Of a DNA stretch of 64,000 nt, positions 57,037 to 64,000 are shown in pieces. Within the stretch, counting starts at the first letter, position 1. Each line of letters opens with the position of its first letter. Below the pieces are notes generated by a model. It worked only from the letters and a program-made list of their open reading frames with translations, was not told where the DNA came from and ran no database searches. The position numbers and the translations under genes were made by a program. The stretch is from Neoceratodus forsteri (Eukaryota > Chordata > Ceratodontiformes > Ceratodontidae), in assembly GCA_016271365.2 (NCBI GenBank), contig CM057452.1:1241331001-1241395000 (forward strand), read 5' to 3'.

Positions 57037-57378
57037 GCATGAGTATTCTACAGTATTGAAGGAACAGACCTTTCAGATGTCTTCCGAGCAGGTTTTGGAA
57101 GCTTTTTTAACTTAGATTAGCTCAGAAAATGAAATAAGAAGATGAAAGCATGGCTGGAGCGAATACAGGGAGCTAGCTCCTGGCTGCCTGCATCACATGG
57201 TCTCCCGGATCTGTTTGAATTCTTTGTGCTGACACACTATGTAGCAAAACAAAAAGAACAGCACTGTCCACCAGCAGAATTGCAATTAAAAAGTATTTTA
57301 TTACTCAGTTAGAAGTAATAATCCAGGAGGCACATGGGGCAAACAACAAACACCAAAACAACATAAAGAAGGCTGTGA

Positions 57379-57410
57379 CCAGTTTCATGCATGCACAATT
57401 CATCAGAGGA
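57379..57410 (-). ncRNA. Hammerhead-ribozyme-like motif
   Basis: On the minus strand CTGATGA (57406-57400) is followed, across the self-complementary tgcatgca segment, by GAAAC (57386-57382) and then TGGTC. This is the core order of the minimal hammerhead motifs reported in Penelope-like element LTRs. Stem lengths are short and the copy is old. Activity is not implied. Confidence 0.5.
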
Positions 57411-57524
57411 TGGCTTTGTCCATTAAGTGCTCAAAATTACATAGAAGTGCATTTAAAGTGGCAATCACACATATCAAATATATGAGCAAAACACAAACAT
57501 TAAAAAAAGGTGTTAAAGCTGTGA

Positions 57525-58230
57525 AATTATTAATTTATTTATTTTAAAAGTTGGTAACTGGGAAAGGCTTTCTGAGCCTGGGCTCATTTCTAGGTGTGCC
57601 CCGGGGGAAGGGACAATACAGCTGAAAACAGAAAATATAATACAATGCAATGAGTATTAAAACAACAAGTACAGTACAATGCAAAAAGACAATTGGTAAA
57701 AGCAGTCTGAGAAAAAGACAAAAAAAAAGAAACAATACATGTGCATATAAACAATGTAGTAAAAGATAAAGGAAGTGAATACATCATATACATTATCAGC
57801 ATGGAGATAAAGTAAGATACATCATGGTGTGGGCAGATTAAAAATACAGTGTCCAGAGAGTTTTATTATAGTTGATGATACTCTATGCAATGCAGGGAGT
57901 AAAAAGAGTGTAGGAAGGAAGAATAGGGAAGTGACAGATTAGAAGACATAGGGAAGGGTATGGTAATAGTTACAATGCAAGAGGGACAAGCAAAGAGTAG
58001 ATGAGTATAAGAAGGGGATGGTAATATACAATTGTGAGAAAGTGAGACTAGTGTGGGATGGCAGTAGGCAGTATCTGGGAAGGAGGGGGAAATATGAGCA
58101 AATGATAGCAGGGGCAGATCAGAGTAGGGATTAAAGGGCAGAGAAAGTGGGGAAATGGCACATTTCTCATGGAAGTTGATTCCTGAGGTAAGGGAGGTAA
58201 CAAGAGAAGGCAGCCTTACCTGAGCATTAC
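57525..58230 (-). mobile_element. LINE family A, copy 3 (3' UTR only)
   Basis: Begins with an (AAAT)n tail (57530-57545), followed by GAGCC-tg-GGCTC (57574-57585) in the same position as the hairpins of copies 1 and 2, then an A- and G-rich 3' UTR. There is no coding part. The right edge is approximate. It interrupts the 3' part of the Penelope-like element. Confidence 0.55.
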
Positions 58231-58689
58231 ATGAATTATAGATGCAAGCATTTCAATAAAATACAATTGATTAGTAATTATCTAACTGTGGCTCAGCAGA
58301 CTGCAAAAAGTGTTGATTCATTTCAGGACTATGAATATTCATTCCATATTTAATCACTTACACAGTCACTACATATGGAGATTTCATGAAGTCCCAAATA
58401 TGAGCCAGAGGGATTGTGTTCCCATTCCAACTAAATACAATGAATTAATTTCAGAGAAACCATTTGGATAGCCATGTCAGGACTGGAACAATAATTATAA
58501 AGAGAAAATGCAGCTTGTAATTAGCAAAAATGCAGTACTCTCTATAGCACCATAGGTGACCCAAAACACAGAAATACATTAATTGGTTAGTATACCTATA
58601 CCGATGTATCTATCTTACATTTGTAAACAATGGTTGCAAAAATAATAATACCTGATAGTACTTTCTTTTAAGAAAAGGTGAGATGTTAA

Positions 58690-59870
58690 AGTAACCATTT
58701 AGACCTCGACTTTTAAATGCCCCCAATTAGTAGATCCAAACACTTCCCTACAAAGTAGTTTATTTTCCAGGTCTCCCCCTCTAATCCCACACTGTCTTTC
58801 TCAATTGCACAAGATTTTAACTTGTGTCCAATTTCAGACCCACTGGATCTAATATGTTTATACAAGACACTATTTTTGTTCTCACATCTACTGTCACTCA
58901 AGTGTTCACTAATGCACTGTTTGAACATCCTACCTGTTTTGCCTACATAGAATGCCTGGCACTCACATACAGCAAGATATATTATTCTGATGCTGGAGCA
59001 ATTAACAAAACTGCCTAATTTTAAATGTGTTGTTTGTATTAACAGATGTAAAGTCAGATTTCTTAACCACTACAGTTAGCATACAGTGGCCACACTGATA
59101 ACATCCTTTTGGTAGTGCTGGTAGTCATTGTCTATCTCTTAGTACAGTTGGTCATAGTGAATGGACCAAAGGATCTGTAGCTTTCTGCCTTGCTTATAAA
59201 CCATGTGTGAGGATATGGACTCTTCCTTTTCCAATGCTAGCTCAGTTCTTAAAATATACCAATTGCGATTGAAAATATCTTCAATCTTAGAAGATGTGGG
59301 ACCATAAGTGGTAAAAAAGTTAATACCATTATTATCCTCACTGTGTATATCTCTGTATTCAAGTAGTGATGACCTAGTCATATTTTCCACTGCCTGTTTT
59401 GCTACCTGTAAGGTGTTTTGACTATACTCTCTATTAGGGAATCTGTTAGTCATTTCCCCAAGCCAAACCTGGAAATCAGAATCATCAGTGGAATTTATTT
59501 TTATATGCATAAATTTCAAACTAGGAATGTTCCTGATGGTGTGGGGGATGGCAGCTGTTGGCATGTAATATAGTATTATGATCCTTTACCTTCCTAAAGA
59601 GGTCAGTGTGTATGCAGCAATCTTTCATTTCAGTAATGTATAAATCCAAGAAATTCATTTGCCTGCTGTGTTCTTGAATGGTACATTTTAAATTCTGATT
59701 TGAGTTGTGTAAACATTACACAAATAAATCCAGCTCCTCTTTGCTTCCCTGCCACACAATCAGGACATCATCAATATAGCATCTCCAGAGATCTATTTTG
59801 TTCTTACATAGTAAGAGGAACTGTGGTGTTTTGAGCTTCAGAGGGCAACAGAGCATGCACACGCTGAGTG
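58690..59870 (-). pseudogene. Penelope-like RT end and GIY-YIG endonuclease
   Basis: The RT catalytic box reads LWRCYIDDVLIVWQGSKEEL (59.79-59.74 kb). After a stop come QMNFLDLYITEMKD (59.66-59.62 kb), IPSLKFMHIKINSTDDSDFQ, NREYSQNTLQVAKQAVENM, INFFTTYGPTSSKIEDIFNR and NWYILRTE (59.54-59.23 kb). The endonuclease follows with IYLAVCECQAFYVGKTGRMF and KQCISEHLSD (59.00-58.89 kb), carrying the two Tyr motifs and the catalytic-region Arg of GIY-YIG. There are three frames and several stops. GIY-YIG joined to RT is unique to Penelope-like elements. Confidence 0.85.
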
Positions 59871-60060
59871 AGTACATTGTTCTGTCCTTTGGCCTACATC
59901 TTCTCTCCTCAGTGCCCTCAGCTGCACTGCCACTTGTGGTTACCCTACAGCAAGAATAGCTACTCTCCCTCCCTGAGCAGGAAAGCATCCATGGGAGATG
60001 CTTAATCCTCCTCACCCTGGCCAGTACCTGACAACCCAGGCTTGTTCCCAAATTTGGATC

Positions 60061-60840
60061 GCTGGCATCATGAGTGGTAATGCTCCTGATGCACCAATGG
60101 CTGGTCCATTTTGAACATTTGGCATATACTGTAATGCAGAGACTGCAAGGTTTTATAGCTATTTATAAAATGGGCAAACAAAAATTATTGCATTCTGATT
60201 GGTTGGAAGGACTTTCCAGCCATGTCCTTAGCAGGACATAACCTTACAACAGGCACTACTTGTGCCAACCAGGATACAGAACATGGGGAAATCAAACTGT
60301 GCCATCACTTTACCACTGCAGTTCCTCACCTAGCATCTGAATGCAGAGGGAGAGTGGTGACAAGAGACTCATGAGTATGTTTCTCAATCCTGCACAGTCA
60401 TTTCTTTTACACATCTCCCCTTCATTCTGTCGTAACTCCAGCTCTCACTGCTTCAGACTCTGTCCAGTACACACGGACTGCTTGTATGATCTCCAGACTC
60501 CATTGGCACAACCCTCCCCCACCCTGGACTTTAAAACCAAGCCACAACATCAGCAAAGCCCCAATAACAACCTTCAGCACTTTACTGCACCAACCCCCCC
60601 AGACTATAGTTTTTAACTTTACTTCAAGTTCAGTAACAGTAGCCATCTGAAAAGCTCAAAACAGAAAAAAACACTCTCTACGGCAGCTGCTGAGGTTGTT
60701 TCTGGTCAAGTCTACTGCCTGGTGTGGATGTCTTGTCTCCGACCCCATTGTGGTGGTTACTATCTCCGGTCCATAGGTCTTCCACCACCCCCATAAAACA
60801 ACACATTCAAGAAATAAAGACAAACTAAAAAATAAAATGT
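60061..60840. other. No gene seen
   Basis: Sequence upstream of the truncated Penelope-like element and before the CR1-like LINE. It may include a terminal repeat of the former (the 60.15-60.26 kb segment has short inverted tccagccatgtcctta-like motifs), but I could not define it. A 74-codon minus frame at 60.42-60.65 kb has no recognisable similarity. Confidence 0.4.
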
Positions 60841-60843
60841 CCC

Positions 60844-62945
60844 ATGGCCAGCATCCCTAGTTACAGTTTGAGAACTGCAAAAAAGGAAATGGCTTATCTA
60901 TATGATAAGGCAGATAATAATATAAAACATTATCTAAATACAGTTGACTGGTTGATTACATTTAATAGTGTTAGCATAGATGAATATTATAACATATTAT
61001 CAAATAAGATTATTGAGTTAAGGAATACATATGTGCCATTCAGAAATAAAATATCCTCTAAAAAAACTAAGCCTAAATGGTTGTCTAGGGAATTAGTTAA
61101 ATTAATAAAGAAAATGACAAATGCTATGCAACATATTTAAAGTGTCGTACTCCCTCAAATTGGAACTCCTCTCAATGTATTCAAAAAAATGCAAATATAG
61201 CGTACAAAGATCTAAAAGAAAGTTTGAGATGAATCTGGCTTTAAATGCCAGAAAAGGCAATAGCAAGTCTTTTTTCGCTTACATTAATTCTATGAAGAAA
61301 ACTAATTGTAAAGTTGGCCCTATTCAAGTAAATGAAAAATTAATTTGTGATCCACTGGACATGGCCAATTACTTTAACAGTAATTTCTGTAATGTATTTA
61401 AAAAAAAACAATTTAAGAGACCAGTTGATCTTCCTCAAGGTACTCATATGTCAATATCCGAATCAAATATCCAAGCTAAATTAATCAATCTCAAGGGTAA
61501 AATAAGTGCTTCTCCTGATGACATTCCCAGTCATTTTCTACACTTATTAGCAGACAGTTTAACTACCCCGCTTAAATTATTATTTGAGTACTGCCTTAAG
61601 TATAACTATGTGCCTTAACTCTGGAAAACTGCTTTTGTAATCCCCATTTATAAAAAAGGCCCCAAAAGTGTATGGGAAAACTATAGACCAATAAGTCTTA
61701 CCTCATCTATGAGTATCATTTTGGAAAGCCTAATTAAGGATTTCATAACTACATTGTGCATAAACACTGATACTGAACAACATGGTTTTAAGGATGGCAG
61801 GTGCTGCTTAACTAATTTGCTGTGTTTTTATGAGGACTTAAGTCTTCAGCTAGACAATAGATTACATAGATTTCAGTGAGGTCTTCGATTATCTCCCTCA
61901 CTGGGCACTCATACAAAAGTTTTCCCTTTCAAACATCAATCCAAAATAAATAGCATGGATAGCAAACTGTCTGAATAATTGCTCGCAACATGTCCTTATA
62001 AATGGACAACTTTCTTATAAAGGGCATGTCACTAGTGGTGTTCCTCAGGGGTCTGTTCTGGGCCCTTGTTTGTTTCAGTTTTCCATAGCTGATGTTACAC
62101 AACAAAACTGTACCAATTCAGTAAAATATGCAACTGATATTAAGATTGGTGGGTCAGTTGAAAATCGTATTCAAATTACTGCTAATCAGAGTGATTTGGA
62201 TGAACTGTCTAAATGGATAGCCACTTGGGGAATGAAATTAAATCACTCAAAGTACAGAGTAATGCATTTCGAGGTAAAACATCCAAGGCATACATATATT
62301 TTGGATAATTTGGTGTTGGCTAGTTCATCTATAGAAAAGGACTTGGGTGTGTTTATATCAGATGACTTTCTCCCTAATTTCCACTTAAATGAAATCATCC
62401 TTAAAGCACATCGAGCTATCTGGTTTAATAAACTTAATACTACATCTAGAGATGCTAGAGTTTTGATGCCTCTGTATAGAGCCTATGTTATCCTGCATTT
62501 CGATTATTCCTCCCAACTAAGGCGTCCTTTTAGGAAACAAGACATTGCGCTATTAGAGGGAGTACAGAGGAAGTACACTAAAATGGTGCGTGGTCTAAGG
62601 GAAGTTCCATATGAACAAAGACTAATTTCATTAGATCTAATGTCCCTCTCAATCAGGCACTTGAGGGGCAATCTCCTTCTTATGTACAATATTATAAATG
62701 ATCCAAATTTAATAATTAATCTGTGGTTTCTCTTTAAGGATTTAACTTATAACATTAGGGGACATCCTTTGCCGTTACAACTGAAGAAATTTAATTTTCT
62801 TCCTCAGAAGTTTATTTCTACTGTAAGAATAATCAAATTATGGAACTCCTTACCTATTGAAGTAGTCGTTAGTAACTCTAAACAGACATATAAAAAACAT
62901 TTGGACAAATACATTCTTTCAGGTGGAATCCATAGCTATTTTTAG
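60844..62945 (+). pseudogene. CR1-like reverse transcriptase ORF
   Basis: The linker has KPKWLSRELVKLIKKM (61.1 kb). The fingers have AFVIPIYKKG and NYRPISLTSS (61.63-61.70 kb), then TEQHGFKDGRCCLTNLL, and GVPQGSVLGPC around 62.04-62.07 kb. The catalytic box is altered to YATDIKIGG, with the first Asp lost. LSKWIATWGMKLNHSKYRVM follows, then EKDLGVFISDDF, VILHFDYSSQLRRPFRKQDI, EGVQRKYTKMVRGLREVPYE and the C-terminal IIKLWNSLPIEVV. The last 291 codons are open. Earlier parts carry three frame changes and stops. Confidence 0.82.
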
Positions 62946-62948
62946 TTA

Positions 62949-62989
62949 ATAGGAGCACATTTTGAGCCTTTTGGCTCTCTTGCTCCTAA
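62949..62989 (+). other. LINE 3'-UTR hairpin (CR1-like)
   Basis: Inner stem GAGCC-tttt-GGCTC (62964-62977) and outer stem AGGAGCA...TGCTCCT (62951-62987), just after the stop codon. The inner stem repeats the pattern seen in LINE family A. Confidence 0.65.
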
Positions 62990-63489
62990 CCAATCCTAGT
63001 ATGAATCCTAGTATGATTGGTCTCATTGAAGTGGGAAAGTAATCAAAACAGCCAAACTAAATCAAAGAGACAAAGATCAAATACATAAAAAATAAAAGGA
63101 AACAAATGATTTGAGTGTGTGTGTGTATGGGGAGGGGGTGATACATGAAACATCACACAGCACCAACATCAGAAATGCTCGCTCCCGCTTGTTGTTACTC
63201 AAACTGGGTTGGCAGTCAGTCACTAGACAAAAAAAAATTTAAACAATGTTAAATGTTTGTGGCTTGTGGACAAATGGGACCTTGCATACTCTGTGTGATA
63301 TGATGTTTTCCTATGTTCTATGTCAGGACAGGAAGCCCTCTGATGTCAATACACACTTCTTTTTAATAGGAGAACTATTTTTTACTGTTTGACCTACTGA
63401 GACCTCCACTTTTATATTTCTCACTTTTTATTTATTCCTTTTTTTAATAATTACTTGGGGGCCCAGTTTAAAAGTGCAATAAGACACTG

Positions 63490-63610
63490 TGAGGTGTGGG
63501 TTACGGCCTGATAACACCACTTCCCAGGTGTTAAAGGCATTAGGTGCAAGTGCCTCATGCCTCATAATGCACCTGGGGTGTGCTCTTATCAGGCCATAAC
63601 CCACACCTCA
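63490..63610. mobile_element. 121-bp hairpin MITE
   Basis: Inverted ends TGAGGTGTGGGTTA...TAACCCACACCTCA, with further pairing of cggcctgataa and ttatcaggcc and of aggtgttaaaggca-type inner segments. Its ends resemble the MITE at 3521-3634. No clear target duplication. Confidence 0.75.
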
Positions 63611-64000
63611 TCATTTCTTATTGCTTGCTTATTAGTATTGTATAGCAGTTTGAAATACATTATACCTGTTAATAGTTTCTACAATGATAAGATCAGCATG
63701 CATGTGGCCTGGATTTTATAATGGCCTGTGGTCCTCAACCTTCCCCAACCTGTCAATATGATGAAAGTCTCTTTCAGATTTGGACTTTTTTACCACAGCT
63801 GTGGCACTTTTGTTCTGCTATACCAAATTTAAGTCATCTACCAAATTAATTTTTTTCTGGACACTTGCTTGAAAATGTTTCACATAATCAACTGCATAGC
63901 CAGAGAAGTTCACTTCCATGGAAATGCTGGGTCATGATCTACTGAACTCGATATACTACTAATGGACCTAGTTAAAGTGGTAGGTCATTTTGGCTCATAC
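63611..64000. other. No gene seen
   Basis: AT-rich end of the window without coding or repeat structure that I can name. Confidence 0.45.

Larger units (their letters stand above)
50843..57209 (-). mobile_element. Near full-length L1-clade LINE
   Basis: A 6.37-kb element on the minus strand with both ORFs, a poly-A tail (T run 50840-50851) and a 15-16-bp target duplication (tctgtttgaattctt at 50827-50842 and 57210-57225). Layout: short 5' UTR (57209-57037), ORF1 (57036-56150), a long inter-ORF spacer with a tandem duplication, then ORF2 endonuclease, RT and C-terminal zinc motif. It is inserted in Gypsy-B pol. Stops and shifts in both ORFs show it is inactive. Confidence 0.88.
32746..57245 (-). 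mobile_element. Gypsy-B, the host layer of the nest
   Basis: A canonical-order Ty3/Gypsy element (RT, RNase H, integrase) on the minus strand whose pol can be followed through three insertions. In minus order: a few RT codons at 57245-57226 (VSAQRIQTD), L1 insertion, RT/RNase H 50845-49870, integrase N-terminal half 49660-49340, TIR DNA transposon, integrase C-terminal half 34057-33350, C-terminal tail to about 32785, then the Gmr1-like element. Its gag, most of RT and both LTRs are not seen. The right-hand end is lost at the Penelope-like element. Confidence 0.78.
57246..60060 (-). mobile_element. Penelope-like element, 5'-truncated
   Basis: Minus-strand Penelope-like retroelement with the last third of RT (59.87-59.14 kb), the linker, and the GIY-YIG endonuclease (59.01-58.70 kb). 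Its 3' flank carries a hammerhead-like motif. Upstream of about 59.86 kb the expected N-terminal RT is missing, so the copy is truncated or rearranged there. A family-A LINE tail has landed in its 3' part. It ends Gypsy-B's RT at about 57.24 kb. Confidence 0.75.
60800..63326 (+). mobile_element. CR1-like LINE, 5'-truncated
   Basis: Plus-strand non-LTR element holding the end of the endonuclease linker, RT and C terminus (60.84-62.95 kb). A 3' UTR with a two-step hairpin follows, and tcctatgttctatgtc at about 63309, which resembles the (TTCTATG)n tails of CR1 elements. Confidence 0.78.

Overview
This window looks like intergenic DNA from a vertebrate with a large, repeat-rich genome. The mix of LINEs of the L1, CR1 and L2 type, a Gmr1-like Gypsy element with a SCAN-like gag, a Penelope-like element, an ERV-like LTR element, a Crypton relic and many palindromic MITEs would fit an amphibian or an early-branching sarcopterygian. 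The species cannot be read from the sequence. I find no host protein-coding gene, rRNA or functional tRNA. Every convincing coding signal belongs to a transposable element, and nearly all are broken by stops and frameshifts.

Layout. 0-5 kb: a LINE ORF1 relic with an SGNH-esterase domain (minus), a Crypton-type tyrosine recombinase relic (plus), a 114-bp hairpin MITE and the 3' end of an L2-like LINE. 6.3-10.6 kb: a 1.5-kb foldback element and a related PIF/Harbinger-like relic. 10.6-15.3 kb: a LINE (family A, minus) interrupted by a CR1 fragment. 15.6-17 kb: a roughly 75-bp minisatellite. 17.7-21.5 kb: three palindromic MITEs.

21.9-57.2 kb is one deep nest of transposons. The oldest layer is a canonical Gypsy element (Gypsy-B, minus). 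Four elements cut it. A Gmr1-like Gypsy (21902-32745) cuts its 3' part. A terminal-inverted-repeat (TIR) DNA transposon (34058-49339) sits inside its integrase gene. A nearly full-length L1 (50843-57209, with 15-16-bp target duplications) sits at the RT/RNase H junction. A Penelope-like element truncates its RT at about 57.24 kb. The DNA transposon is itself cut by an ERV-like element (36282-43090) and by a second family-A LINE (about 45.38-48.35 kb). The 5' LTR of the Gmr1-like element is cut by two copies of an L2-like LINE (28021-32295). A third family-A LINE tail lies in the Penelope-like element. 60.8-63.3 kb holds a CR1-like LINE (plus), and 63.49-63.61 kb another hairpin MITE.

The most interesting object is the TIR DNA transposon. 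Removing its two insertions leaves about 5.4 kb with TIRs of about 140 bp and one protein of very roughly 1600 residues. That protein has an N-terminal Cys/His region and a C-terminal block resembling PIN/XPG nucleases (DTDILVILL ... ALTGSNYS). The ERV-like element is also notable: its LTRs are almost identical, its primer-binding site matches the 3' end of serine tRNA over 18 nt, a 9-unit minisatellite lies in its leader, and its 5.4-kb interior has no recognisable pol. Several LINE 3' ends share a small hairpin whose stem shows compensatory changes.
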